A stretch of 64,000 bases of DNA from an uncultured Lachnospiraceae bacterium. Lineage in GTDB: Bacteria > Bacillota > Clostridia > Lachnospirales > Lachnospiraceae. Below are positions 19,361 to 27,800 of this stretch, in pieces; position 1 is the first letter of the stretch; each line of letters opens with the position of its first letter. The stretch is taken from assembly GCA_902775895.1 (NCBI GenBank), contig CACYNO010000002.1, positions 170,915 through 234,914 of the forward strand, written 5' to 3'. The translations under genes were made by a program, and so were the position numbers. The notes under the pieces are model-generated. The model was given only the letters and a program-made list of their open reading frames with translations, did no database searches and had not been told where the DNA came from.

Positions 19361-20497
19361 ATGATCCACAGATTTCCGAAATACTATAAAGACTTTACCT
19401 GCATTGCAGATAAGTGCCGGGATAACTGCTGCCGGGGGAAATGGGATATAGAGATAGATGAGGACACTCTGGACCTTTACGAGGCTGCGCCGGATGATAT
19501 AAGGGAAAAACTGCTTGCTGCCGTGAAAGTAAAGGATGAGGTTCCTGTTTTTAAGACCTGCAAAGGAGGGTGCGTGTGGCTTGATAAAGATGGTCTTTGC
19601 GGGTTGTATGCTTCTTACGGTGAAAAATACCAGTCGGAGATATGCAGACAGTTTCCAAGGTTTTCCGAGTATTTCGGTGGTGTAAAGGAAAGCGGTCTGG
19701 GACTGGCCTGTGAGGAGGCTTCAAGGATTCTTTTTACCTGTGATGACGACGCCCTGCTTGCAGAGGAAGAGACGGAAGGGGAAGAGTACAGGAGTGCTGA
19801 CTTTGATGAAAGTCTTGCCCGGATAATATTCAGGATGCGGGATATACTGGTAAACATTACCCTTATACCAGACACCAATAACGAAGGACTTGTAAAGACC
19901 TTATACGGGATATGCGAAAAGTTCCAGGATATGGTTGACGATTTTTCCGATGGAGAAGATGGGGATAAGATATTGTCATCTCTTAAAGACTTCGAAGAAG
20001 AGTACTCGTGGGAGAAGATAAACGAAACAATGATAAGCCCGGAATACGCCTTAGAGAGGGCAGACGCCGTATTTATTTCATTTTCGGAGCTGCCTGATAT
20101 CAGACGGGGCTTTGATGAGGTCCTGGAGAGCATAGGAAAAAGGCTTGAGGATGAGAGCCTCCGGAGCAATGCCGGAAAGATCATGGAGGAGTTTGATCTG
20201 TATATCTATAAGAACGGACGCTACGATGACTATAAGAGGTTTATTCGGTATATCCTGTTCAGGTATTTTGCAAAGGCTGTTTATGACAGGGATGTGCTCC
20301 TTAAAGGGAAAATGCTTGCTTCATTTTTTACTTTCCTAAAGCTCTACGATATCACCCGCTGGCTGAACAATAAAAAAAGCTTTAAGCTAAAGGACAGGAT
20401 ATCCACGGCAAAGATATTTTCCGGTGAGGTGGAGTATTCCGAAGACAATATGCAGCAGCTTTTTGAGGACTTTTTATTTGACAGTGATTGTTTTTAA
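19361..20497 (+). CDS. FliB-like (flagellin lysine-N-methylase family) cysteine-cluster protein
   Basis: The 378-residue protein opens with MIHRFPKYYKDFTCIADKC..NCCRGKWDIEID, then TCKGGCVWLDKDGLCGLY, SEICRQFPRF and GLACEEASR: the cysteine-rich pattern of the FliB/YkgJ-like family, in which the enterobacterial member methylates lysines of flagellin. The C-terminal half is helical and poorly conserved. There is no flagellin or motility gene in the window; it sits in a housekeeping operon, two bases after murI. The family name is firm, but the substrate is unknown and need not be flagellin. Confidence 0.7.
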   Translation: MIHRFPKYYKDFTCIADKCRDNCCRGKWDIEIDEDTLDLYEAAPDDIREKLLAAVKVKDEVPVFKTCKGGCVWLDKDGLCGLYASYGEKYQSEICRQFPRFSEYFGGVKESGLGLACEEASRILFTCDDDALLAEEETEGEEYRSADFDESLARIIFRMRDILVNITLIPDTNNEGLVKTLYGICEKFQDMVDDFSDGEDGDKILSSLKDFEEEYSWEKINETMISPEYALERADAVFISFSELPDIRRGFDEVLESIGKRLEDESLRSNAGKIMEEFDLYIYKNGRYDDYKRFIRYILFRYFAKAVYDRDVLLKGKMLASFFTFLKLYDITRWLNNKKSFKLKDRISTAKIFSGEVEYSEDNMQQLFEDFLFDSDCF

Positions 20498-20512
20498 TAA
20501 AAGGAGAAAGAA

Positions 20513-21076
20513 ATGGAATTTTTAGAAGAGATCAGACTTCAGACACGCAAAGCAGTTGAAGAACTTATAGAGGTTTCAGGAATAGGGGAAGAAGATATCC
20601 TCGTTGTGGGCTGCTCTTCAAGCGAGATCTGCGGTGAAAAGATAGGCACCGTATCAAACGCTGATGTGGGAGAGGCGGTCTTTGAAGAGATAAAAAGGGC
20701 AGCAGACAGCAAAGGGATATTTATAGCAGCCCAGTGCTGTGAGCACTTAAACAGGGCTTTGATAGTGGAAGAGGAATGCGGTGTGGCTTACTGTCTTGAG
20801 AGAGTAAATGCCGTTCCTGCATTAAAGGCAGGGGGATCCTTTGCTACGGCGGCTTACAAGGGGATGGAAGAGCCCTGGACGGTGGAGAGCCTGGAGCAGT
20901 GTGCTGCGGCAGGGATGGATATAGGGGATACCCTTATCGGCATGCATTTAAAAAACGTGGCCGTTCCGGTTCGTTTGTCTGTCTCAAATATAGGAAAGGC
21001 ACATCTTACATGTGCAAGGACAAGGGCAAAATACATAGGCGGAGAAAGAGCCGGATACGACAAGGACCTGGGATAA
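20513..21076 (+). CDS. ywlG: UPF0340 / DUF436 protein (YwlG family)
   Basis: The 187-residue protein matches the YwlG family (VVGCSSSEICGEKIG, AAQCCEHLNRALIVE, LERVNAVPALKAGGS, DIGDTLIGMHLKNVAVPVR). The function is unknown; in Bacillus it neighbours sua5, a LMW phosphatase and rpiB, homologues of which lie 7 kb downstream here. Start ATG 20513 follows AAAAGGAGAAAGAA. Its stop overlaps the next gene's start by one base. Confidence 0.85.
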   Translation: MEFLEEIRLQTRKAVEELIEVSGIGEEDILVVGCSSSEICGEKIGTVSNADVGEAVFEEIKRAADSKGIFIAAQCCEHLNRALIVEEECGVAYCLERVNAVPALKAGGSFATAAYKGMEEPWTVESLEQCAAAGMDIGDTLIGMHLKNVAVPVRLSVSNIGKAHLTCARTRAKYIGGERAGYDKDLG

Positions 21077-21861
21077 TGATAAGTTCGACGGATAATGCAA
21101 AGATAAAAGACATCATTAAGTTAAAGACCAAAAAACGCTTCAGGGATGAAGCGGGACTTTTTATATCCGAAGGGGAGACCTCTGTGATGGAGATCCCTGT
21201 GGAGCTTATAGATGAGATTTTTGTGAGTGAGGATTATAAGGGAAGCCTTCCTGATATCACAGGAGAGCCTGTGCAGGTCAGTTCAAAGGTGTTTGAGAAA
21301 ATATCAGATACGGTTACGCCCCAGGGGATACTTGCCACAGTGAAAAAAAAGGAGACAGGTACGGAGGAAATACTTACCGCCGAAAATAACCGGCCGGTGC
21401 TTTTTCTTGAACGGTTGCAGGATCCGGGAAATCTGGGAACCATAGTCAGGATGGCGGAGGCCGCAGGAGTAGCCGGTATCATAATGAGTGCCGATACCGC
21501 AGACATTTACAATCCCAAGACTGTACGTGCCACCATGGGGTCTCTTTACCGTGTGCCTTTTTCATATTGCGGGGATTTTATTGAAGAGCTGGAGAAGGCA
21601 AAGAAGGCAGGCATAAAGGTATATGCGACCACGCCTTCAGATGCGAAAGATCTTTACGAATGTGATTACACGAAAAAAAGTGCTTTCATTATAGGGAATG
21701 AGAGCGCCGGGGTGTCGGATAAGGCGGCGGAGATTGCTGATGAGAGGGTGAAGATACCTATGGAGGGGAAGGTGGAGTCGCTGAATGCGGCAGTGGCGGC
21801 GGCGCTGATCTCCTTCGAAGTGCGGCGGCAGAGGACGGTGTCGGGGGGTTTAATTAATTAA
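21076..21861 (+). CDS. SpoU/TrmH-family RNA 2'-O-methyltransferase
   Basis: The 261-residue SPOUT methyltransferase has an N-terminal L30e-like substrate-binding domain (~1-95) and a knotted catalytic domain with motif 1 LERLQDPGNLGTIVRMAEAAG (Arg and Asn used in catalysis), motif 2 IIGNESAGV and motif 3 IPMEGKVESLNAAVAAAL. It probably methylates ribose in 23S rRNA, using SAM; the exact target cannot be read. ATG 21076 overlaps the previous stop (TAATG); an open extension upstream in this frame is a shadow of ywlG. The last gene of the mtnN operon; a long palindrome begins 28 nt after its stop. Confidence 0.88.
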   Translation: MISSTDNAKIKDIIKLKTKKRFRDEAGLFISEGETSVMEIPVELIDEIFVSEDYKGSLPDITGEPVQVSSKVFEKISDTVTPQGILATVKKKETGTEEILTAENNRPVLFLERLQDPGNLGTIVRMAEAAGVAGIIMSADTADIYNPKTVRATMGSLYRVPFSYCGDFIEELEKAKKAGIKVYATTPSDAKDLYECDYTKKSAFIIGNESAGVSDKAAEIADERVKIPMEGKVESLNAAVAAALISFEVRRQRTVSGGLIN

Positions 21862-21888
21862 GGCTCCGTTAATCTGTCATTTCAAACC

Positions 21889-22154
21889 GGGGTGGCTTAT
21901 TTTGAAGATCATCGACCGTGATTTGCCTTTCCAAACTGTAGAATCCGGTCCTAAATAATTTAAAGAGCGACGAAATCGTTTAAACACAAAGATCAAGCAT
22001 AATGCTGCATAAAGACTTTAATTAAAGAAAGTTATGTAGCAGCTATGCTTGACCTTTGTAAACGATTTTACCGCTCTTAATTATTTGGACCGCCTTCTAA
22101 TGTTCGGAAAAGCAAACAGGTCGCTGATTTTCTTCTTCAAAACAAGCCACCCCC
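21889..22154. repeat. Palindromic intergenic repeat family I, copy A
   Basis: Core left end CTTTCCAAACTGTAGAA (21928-21943) and right end TTCTAATGTTCGGAAAAG (22095-22112) are imperfect inverted repeats; the arms between them pair for most of their length (CGGTCC...GAGCG with CGCTC...GGACCG; ATCGTTTA with TAAACGAT; AAGCATA with TATGCTT), closing on an inner GCTGCATAA hairpin. Pairing extends outward to GGGGTGGCTT / AAGCCACCCC. Lies in the 3' region of the trmH-like gene. Confidence 0.85.
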
Positions 22155-22368
22155 GTTCTCGCACCGACAACAGGTCGCTGAATATACCAATCCCTCCCCG
22201 ACATCGTCTTCTGCCTTGATATATATATTTTGGTTCCGAGCGCTTCGCTTTTCAAGCGAAGCTGAATATATATATGAGCTTATTGAGAAAATGCCGTGGG
22301 CATTGGGGTTATGATAAAAACCCGACATCAAACTCCGCAGTATTGCTTTTTGCGACATTGGATGATAA
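22155..22368. other. Non-coding spacer between repeat copies A and B
   Basis: No convincing gene. It contains a hairpin at about 22219-22274 (GCTTCGCTT-TTC-AAGCGAAGC flanked by AT-alternating arms) and a short direct repeat of ACAGGTCGCTGA (one copy at the edge of element A). Function unknown; it may be decayed repeat-element DNA. Confidence 0.4.
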
Positions 22369-22620
22369 GGGACGGTTTTATGTCTTTGTTTGACGATAAA
22401 CAGCTCCAGTGTCTGTCTTTCCGAACATTAGAAACCGATCCGAAAAATTAAGTCAGGCAGTATCGTTATACTAAGGGCAAGCATAGTTGCGAAGCAACAT
22501 TTATGCTTGTCCTTAGTGTTTATAACGATACGCCTGACTGTAAATTTTTCAGGGTCGGGTTCTACAGTTTGGAAAGGCAGATCACGGGAGATGTATCACA
22601 ACAAAGACATAAACCGTCCT
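22369..22620. repeat. Palindromic intergenic repeat family I, copy B (inverted relative to A)
   Basis: Core runs from CTTTCCGAACATTAGAA (22418-22434) to TTCTACAGTTTGGAAAGG (~22560-22578). Arm blocks differ from copy A yet pair with each other (CCGATCC with GGGTCGG; GTCAGGC with GCCTGAC; GGCAAGCATA with TATGCTTGTC). Outer arms GGGACGGTTTTATGTCTTTG and CAAAGACATAAACCGTCC also pair. It lies downstream of mecA. Confidence 0.85.
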
Positions 22621-22670
22621 TTTTGGTTCCAGAAGCAGAAGACAATGGTTGCAAAATACAAGGTCGGTTT

Positions 22671-23621
22671 TTAAATCTTCCCCAACAACGCCTCCACGGC
22701 ATTTTTCTCAATGAGCGGGGTCTCGTGTTCGAGGAGTGAGAAAAGCGAAGCCTCGGGCGTCTCCCTTCCTCCGAAGAAATTCATAACGGAAGCCGTATTC
22801 CTTCGGAATTCCTCCACCGGCATATCCCCGGAAGAAAGAACAAGCAGATAAGTCTTATCATCTGTCTTAAAAAGATAACTCTCCCCCGTAAATCCATTCG
22901 GATTAGAGATACCCACGGCGTGCTCCACATCATCCAGACTCTTAAACTCAGCCATGACGCATATGCGCCTGTGGCTTTTTTTCTTTTCGGAAGATGTGGG
23001 GGCATCCTTCATGGCATTGATCTGTTCAATGTATCCTTCAAGGCGCTCCGTCATCTCTTTTTCTTTTGCCTCATCAGCCATGGATTTGGTGACCTCGGAC
23101 TCTTTTATATCCGCACCGGGAGGAGAGAAGAAGGAAGTAATAAGGCTCTCCAGACCGCTCTCCGATAAGGCGTGAATAAGGGAATCAAGGAAATCTTCGT
23201 TAAGATATTTTTTCAGGTGCTCTATTATGTTTCCGTTTTCCGCAGCGGATATAAGGTCTGATATGACACTTGCCTGAAGTTCATCGATAGGAAGCAGAAC
23301 AGGAGTGGCGGTCACGCCGTCCGGTTCGGGAGAGTCGGCCTTTACCTGTTTGTTTTCCTTATTCTCCGGTCTTTCAGGGACATCTTCTCCCAGGGATATT
23401 ATGAGAGTGAGTAAATCGTAGGTGGGGACGGCCTCCAGGATAAAAGGAAGACTTGAAGGAGAGCCGAAAACTGCAACCGTATGCTCTAAGATCTCATCAT
23501 ACAATTCACCTACCAGTTCAGGATCATCGAGAAAGTTTGTGGGATCTATCCCTCTTTCCCTCAATTCCCCGGCGGTAACCGTGCATTTTATAAGTCCGGA
23601 TGGAAGCCTGTTGTAATCCAT
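22671..23621 (-). CDS. mecA: MecA-family adaptor protein
   Basis: The 316-residue protein has the two conserved ends of ClpC adaptor MecA: an N-terminal substrate-recognition domain (MDYNRLPSGLIKCTVTAGEL.ERGID, with EILEHTVAVFG) and a C-terminal ClpC-binding-like domain (VMAEFKSLDDVEHAVGI...SYLFKTDDKTYLLVLSSG, ~225-300). A long acidic, variable linker (~85-215) separates them, as in Lachnospiraceae members; Bacillus MecA is ~218 residues. Known role: delivering substrates to ClpCP. Start ATG 23621 follows AAAGGGGA; an upstream open extension lacks a ribosome binding site. Its own promoter lies at 23652-23680. The substrates here are unknown. Confidence 0.8.
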   Translation of the reverse strand: MDYNRLPSGLIKCTVTAGELRERGIDPTNFLDDPELVGELYDEILEHTVAVFGSPSSLPFILEAVPTYDLLTLIISLGEDVPERPENKENKQVKADSPEPDGVTATPVLLPIDELQASVISDLISAAENGNIIEHLKKYLNEDFLDSLIHALSESGLESLITSFFSPPGADIKESEVTKSMADEAKEKEMTERLEGYIEQINAMKDAPTSSEKKKSHRRICVMAEFKSLDDVEHAVGISNPNGFTGESYLFKTDDKTYLLVLSSGDMPVEEFRRNTASVMNFFGGRETPEASLFSLLEHETPLIEKNAVEALLGKI

Positions 23622-23651
23622 AAAAAAATCCCCTTTACAAAAAGTAAATAC

Positions 23652-23680
23652 AGTATATTGCAGAACGAAGATAAAGACAA
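23652..23680 (-). promoter_or_regulatory. mecA: Promoter of mecA
   Basis: On the minus strand TTGTCT (23680-23675), 17-bp spacer, TATACT (23657-23652). It lies just downstream of the terminator that ends the small RNA candidate. Confidence 0.7.
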
Positions 23681-23681
23681 G

Positions 23682-23900
23682 AAAAAACGGACAGGCATAA
23701 AACCTGTCCGTAAACAGCACTGAAGGGAAATAAAATGCCGTTTTGTGATAATCTTTGTCCGTCTCAGGTTTGCGATGGAAGGTATTAAAAAATAATGGAA
23801 TACTTTATATGGTAAAAAAAGAAAGGAAGTTATTGTGAAAGTAAACGTGTAGAGAGAAAAATATAATATCATCGTCCCCCTTCGTATACCCGAAACGAAC
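23682..23900 (-). ncRNA. Candidate ~220-nt small RNA upstream of mecA
   Basis: A complete transcription unit without an obvious gene: promoter at 23907-23935, predicted start near 23900, and a 9-bp terminator stem (ACGGACAGG with CCTGTCCGT, 23687-23711) followed by six T on the minus strand. Inside, a GGGGGACG-ATG could start translation (MILYFSLYTFTF...), but that frame reads through the terminator and into mecA, so a protein is unlikely. I do not recognise a known RNA family. An attenuated mecA leader is the alternative, but mecA has a separate promoter after the terminator. Confidence 0.45.
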
Positions 23901-23906
23901 ACGGAT

Positions 23907-23935
23907 AATATACTATACGAATAAAAAAACTGCAA
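23907..23935 (-). promoter_or_regulatory. Promoter of the small RNA candidate
   Basis: On the minus strand TTGCAG (23935-23930), 17-bp spacer, TATATT (23912-23907). Divergent from, and 9 bp away from, the LTA-synthase promoter. Confidence 0.65.
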
Positions 23936-23944
23936 TAGGTTTTA

Positions 23945-23973
23945 TTGAAATTTTTATTAAAATAATGTAAAAT
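23945..23973 (+). promoter_or_regulatory. Promoter of the LTA-synthase-like gene
   Basis: TTGAAA at 23945-23950, 17-bp spacer, TAAAAT at 23968-23973. Confidence 0.65.
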
Positions 23974-24017
23974 CCTAACCTAATGAATAATTTCATCTTA
24001 TTTTTACAGAGGGAATA

Positions 24018-26015
24018 ATGGCGATAAAAGAAAAGAAAGAAAAAAAAGAGAAGAAATGGCATAACATAGGCGGTGACAACCCGTCGCTGGGTATAAAGAT
24101 ACTGTCATATCTTGTCGTAATGGCTTCGTTTTGGTCCCTGGACTGGTGGCTTAGGGCACGGACATTATCGATAGGAAGGTATGATTTTTGGTCGTGGCCA
24201 CCCCACTTGTTTACGATTTTTTATGGGGTCCTTATTTCTCTTGTCATTTTCGCTATACCGAACAAAAGAGTAAAGGATCTTACTTACAGCATCGTTTTTT
24301 ATGCTTTAGTCGCTCTTGCCGTTTTTCAATACGGCAGCAACCTGATAGTCGGAAAGTTCATGACTTTGGGAGAATTCGGAGTTGTGGGTGAGGGTACCCA
24401 TTATTTCGGTTTTGCAATGCAAAGTCTCGGTATTATGACTTTTGTCTGGGCAGGTATTTTTTATACCATCGGACATTTGATAAAAAGATATTTCCTGCCC
24501 AATACGGTTGCAAAACCGGAGATGAAAAAGAAAGCCATAATACTTCGTTGCATTATAGCTGCATGTTGTATCATTTTTATAATCTTTATTCCGAGGTTGT
24601 ATGATGACTCGAATAAGGGGACGTGGCTGGCTTTCGACAGTCCCGCTTATGAGTATGAAACTTTTTCCAATCCGGGCTTTGATATGCAGCTATGCGGATT
24701 TTACGGTTATATTTCCAGGGATATTCAAACAACGGTCAGATCTAAGTTCAAAACCATTTCTGAAGAGGAGCTGAAAAAAGTTGATGACTTTTTTGCAAAA
24801 AAAAGTGAGCATAAAGATAATTCCATGACGGGAATATACAAAGGAAAAAATGTTATAGCCATTATGATGGAAAGTATGGATGACTGGCTTATTACGCCGG
24901 AGGATACTCCTAATCTGTACGATATAAAATCAAAAAGTATAGACTTTACAAACTTCTATACGCCGACATACGCAAACGGTTGGACATTTAATACGGAATT
25001 TGCTTTTAATTCATCCACGTATCCGAAAGCAAACGGCAATGCAGCATATGCACTGGTGAGAAATGATTTTTCAAAAAGTATTGCTTCTGTTATGAAAAGT
25101 TCAGGATACACTACCAACTCATTTCATGAAGGGGAGGCAACCTTTTATAACAGAGGTCAGATACATGAGGCTCTGGGATATGAAAAATATCATGCATTTA
25201 CGGAATATTTTGAAGATGATGCCATGGACGACATCATCGACTATAAAATGGTGAACGGAGAAAAAAAGGAACTCATAAAATATGATGACACTTACGTCAC
25301 ACAGAAAGATGAGTTGTTCTATGACCTGATAGGAAGAGGAGAGAATGTACAGTCAGACGGGAAACCGTTTTACTCTTTTATTATAACCTACAGTCCTCAT
25401 CTGGCCTATGACGGCAACGGATATGAGACGGAGCTTGCGCTTGCAAAGTATACACAATATGATCCGGGCAGCGAGTTTGATGTGGCAAGGGCAAAGGCAA
25501 GACTGACAGATGATATGGCAGGAGAACTGCTCTCCAGACTGAAAGAGGAGGGATTGCTGGAAGATACGGTGATACTCTTTTTTGCCGATCATTATACATA
25601 CGGGATAAAAGATGAAGAAAAATTGCACAGTCTTTCTGATACAGAGGACAATACCATATTGGAAAGAACCCCCGCATTTATATATTGTGCGGCAAATGAG
25701 TCTCATGTGGAAGTCGACAAGGTATCCCAGACTGTAGATCTGGAACCGACACTCCTGAACTTGTTAGGAATAGAAGTTCCAAATGATATAATGGGGCGCG
25801 ACATCTTTGATGATGATTATCAGGGGTACGTCACCTTTGCTGACGGAAGATGGATAACTAATAAAGGCGAAACATATACCGGTGAAGATAAGGGTGTTGA
25901 AAATGTCAGCAAGGAAGAAATACAACGAATGGATGAATTCCTGCAGGAGTATTATGAGGTAAAGGACATCATTCTTGACGGTAATTATTATGCATTGAAA
26001 AGGAAAGCCTCTTAG
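24018..26015 (+). CDS. LTA-synthase-like membrane sulfatase-family protein
   Basis: The 665-residue protein has a basic cytoplasmic N-terminus (KEKKEKKEKKW), about five transmembrane helices (to ~residue 200) and an extracellular alkaline-phosphatase-fold domain. Motifs: NVIAIMMESMDD (metal-binding Glu), ANGWTFNTEF with the probable nucleophile Thr, NSFHEG, and FFADHYTYG (metal Asp/His). LtaS enzymes polymerise glycerol phosphate from phosphatidylglycerol. Inferred role: teichoic- or lipoteichoic-type polymer synthesis or phosphoglycerol transfer; the substrate cannot be told. The gene is visibly more A+T-rich than its neighbours. Start ATG follows GAGGGAATA. The GH18 gene follows after 14 nt. 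Confidence 0.82.
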   Translation: MAIKEKKEKKEKKWHNIGGDNPSLGIKILSYLVVMASFWSLDWWLRARTLSIGRYDFWSWPPHLFTIFYGVLISLVIFAIPNKRVKDLTYSIVFYALVALAVFQYGSNLIVGKFMTLGEFGVVGEGTHYFGFAMQSLGIMTFVWAGIFYTIGHLIKRYFLPNTVAKPEMKKKAIILRCIIAACCIIFIIFIPRLYDDSNKGTWLAFDSPAYEYETFSNPGFDMQLCGFYGYISRDIQTTVRSKFKTISEEELKKVDDFFAKKSEHKDNSMTGIYKGKNVIAIMMESMDDWLITPEDTPNLYDIKSKSIDFTNFYTPTYANGWTFNTEFAFNSSTYPKANGNAAYALVRNDFSKSIASVMKSSGYTTNSFHEGEATFYNRGQIHEALGYEKYHAFTEYFEDDAMDDIIDYKMVNGEKKELIKYDDTYVTQKDELFYDLIGRGENVQSDGKPFYSFIITYSPHLAYDGNGYETELALAKYTQYDPGSEFDVARAKARLTDDMAGELLSRLKEEGLLEDTVILFFADHYTYGIKDEEKLHSLSDTEDNTILERTPAFIYCAANESHVEVDKVSQTVDLEPTLLNLLGIEVPNDIMGRDIFDDDYQGYVTFADGRWITNKGETYTGEDKGVENVSKEEIQRMDEFLQEYYEVKDIILDGNYYALKRKAS

Positions 26016-26029
26016 GGGGAGACAAAAGT

Positions 26030-27745
26030 ATGAGCGAATACAGGTATAAAAGAAAAAAGGGAAAAGGAAAAGTAATCGGAATTATACTGGGTATTGCGGC
26101 GGCAGCCGCAGCCGCAGGCGGTTTTTTTGCTTACAGATATCTTATAGAGAGCAAGGAAAGGCTTGCGCCCGTTGATTATTACAAGGTGGCTGAGCTGGGA
26201 ACATCCGACGGTCTGATAGTCTTTAACGGAGAAGTAAAGGAAGAGAGAGCCTATATGTTCAACGGCGTCGGGTACCTTCCCCTGGATTTTGTTGACCGGG
26301 ATCTGAATGACAGATTTTACTTTGATAAAGAGACCGACGGGATTCTGTACACTAACGGAGAAGGTACTTTTTCTCTTAAAGCCGGTGCTACGGAATATAC
26401 GGATGAAAAAGGAGGGACCGTTAAAGTTGACAGGGCGCCTCTTATAAAGGACGATGATAAATATTATCTTGATGTGGATTTTCTGGAAAAGTTTACTCCC
26501 ATGATATCGTCGGTACAGAATGACCCTGCAAGGGTGGTGATATCTTACGGTTCTAACGGATGGGAAGGTGCACAGGTTAAAGAGGATGCACCGGTCAGAT
26601 ACTATGCCGGTATAAAGAGTAATATCATCACCGACGTCAAAGCCGGAGACAGCGTAAGAGTCGAGGGAACCGAAGGTGACTGGACCAAGGTTTACACGGA
26701 AGACGGATTTACCGGATATATGAAGACCGGCAAGCTCTCCGGAACCTCTCATGTCCAAAAGGATCCCGAGGATATCGACACATATAAGCACTACAAAGTG
26801 GATACCCCTGTGGTAATATCCTGGTTTGCGGTCACCAATGTGGTTGCAAATAAGAATGCCGCGGAGCAGACAAAGGACATAAAGGGTCTTGATGTTATAG
26901 CTCCCACCTGGTATTCCTTTGCTGACAACAAAGGGACCATAAATGACTTTTCGGAAGCAGGGCTGGTGGAAGAGTTTCACAATAAGGGACTGAAAGTATG
27001 GCCCGTGGTAAATGATTTTACAAACGATGTAAATATAAAAGAACTCCTTTCATCAAAGACTTTGCGTGCACGGATGATAGAGAGACTGATGGCTGATGCA
27101 AGCTTTTTAAAATATGACGGGATAAACGTGGACTTCGAGACCATAACAAATGATTCGTCAAAGGACTTCCTGCAGTTTGTAAGAGAGCTTTCAGTAGAGT
27201 GTCACAAGAACAATCTCGTGCTTTCCATAGACGACTATCCTCCTAAAGGATACAACTCCTACTACGACATGGAGGAACAGGGACAATACGCGGATTATGT
27301 GGTCCTTATGAATTATGACGAGCATTATGCGGGTTCAGAAGAGCCGGGAAGTATATCGTCTATTAATTACGTTAAAGAAAACATAGACAGCGCCCTTGAG
27401 CATGTTCCCCCGGAGAAGCTGATAAATGCTCTTCCTTTCTACACACGCGTATGGGGAGTGGACGGAAACGGTAAGATAGTATCTAATGCGTCTGTAGGGA
27501 TAAAAGAGACGGAGGATATAATTGCCGCAAACAAAGCAAAGACCGAGTGGAGCGATATGTACGGTCAGACAGTAGCTACATATGAAAAGGACGGAGCAAA
27601 ATACAGCATTTGGGTGGAGGACGCTAAATCCCTTAAACTCAAGCTGGATGCCACCAAGGAAAAGAATCTTGCGGGAGTAGCTTTCTGGCGTCTGGGTTAT
27701 GATACCCCGGATATATGGAACGTGATAACGGAATATAAAAAATGA
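26030..27745 (+). CDS. Membrane-anchored GH18 family protein with SH3b domain
   Basis: The 571-residue protein has a basic N-terminus and one signal-anchor helix (IGIILGIAAAAAAAGGFFAY). Residues ~50-190 look like a copper-amine-oxidase-N/stalk-type domain, ~190-245 like a bacterial SH3 domain (VKAGDSVRVEGTEGDWTKVYTEDGFTGYM), and ~260-570 like a GH18 TIM barrel with the catalytic DGINVDFE. Relatives include spore-germination and cell-wall glycosylases. It probably cleaves a GlcNAc-containing cell-wall polymer outside the membrane. Probably cotranscribed with the LTA-synthase-like gene; a hairpin terminator follows its stop. Confidence 0.85.
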   Translation: MSEYRYKRKKGKGKVIGIILGIAAAAAAAGGFFAYRYLIESKERLAPVDYYKVAELGTSDGLIVFNGEVKEERAYMFNGVGYLPLDFVDRDLNDRFYFDKETDGILYTNGEGTFSLKAGATEYTDEKGGTVKVDRAPLIKDDDKYYLDVDFLEKFTPMISSVQNDPARVVISYGSNGWEGAQVKEDAPVRYYAGIKSNIITDVKAGDSVRVEGTEGDWTKVYTEDGFTGYMKTGKLSGTSHVQKDPEDIDTYKHYKVDTPVVISWFAVTNVVANKNAAEQTKDIKGLDVIAPTWYSFADNKGTINDFSEAGLVEEFHNKGLKVWPVVNDFTNDVNIKELLSSKTLRARMIERLMADASFLKYDGINVDFETITNDSSKDFLQFVRELSVECHKNNLVLSIDDYPPKGYNSYYDMEEQGQYADYVVLMNYDEHYAGSEEPGSISSINYVKENIDSALEHVPPEKLINALPFYTRVWGVDGNGKIVSNASVGIKETEDIIAANKAKTEWSDMYGQTVATYEKDGAKYSIWVEDAKSLKLKLDATKEKNLAGVAFWRLGYDTPDIWNVITEYKK

Positions 27746-27752
27746 TCTTAAA

Positions 27753-27776
27753 GCAGGCTTTATGCCTGCGCTTTTT
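27753..27776 (+). terminator. Terminator after the GH18 gene
   Basis: GCAGGC at 27753-27758 pairs with GCCTGC at 27764-27769, then GCTTTTT. Confidence 0.75.
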
Positions 27777-27800
27777 AAATAAATGGATATCAGGTGTTCT

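Noticed and set aside
20899-21075. N-terminal extension of the TrmH-like protein
   Set aside because: The extension lies inside ywlG and has no family similarity; ATG 21076 with the TAATG overlap fits the known N-terminus.
21889-22154. Ordinary rho-independent terminator for the trmH-like gene
   Set aside because: The palindrome is ~190-265 bp, lacks a following T tract, and recurs in three other places with conserved ends, so it is a repeat element rather than a simple terminator.
23588-23935. 115-codon minus-strand frame upstream of mecA
   Set aside because: It reads through an intrinsic terminator and overlaps the mecA start in another frame; better explained as a small RNA.
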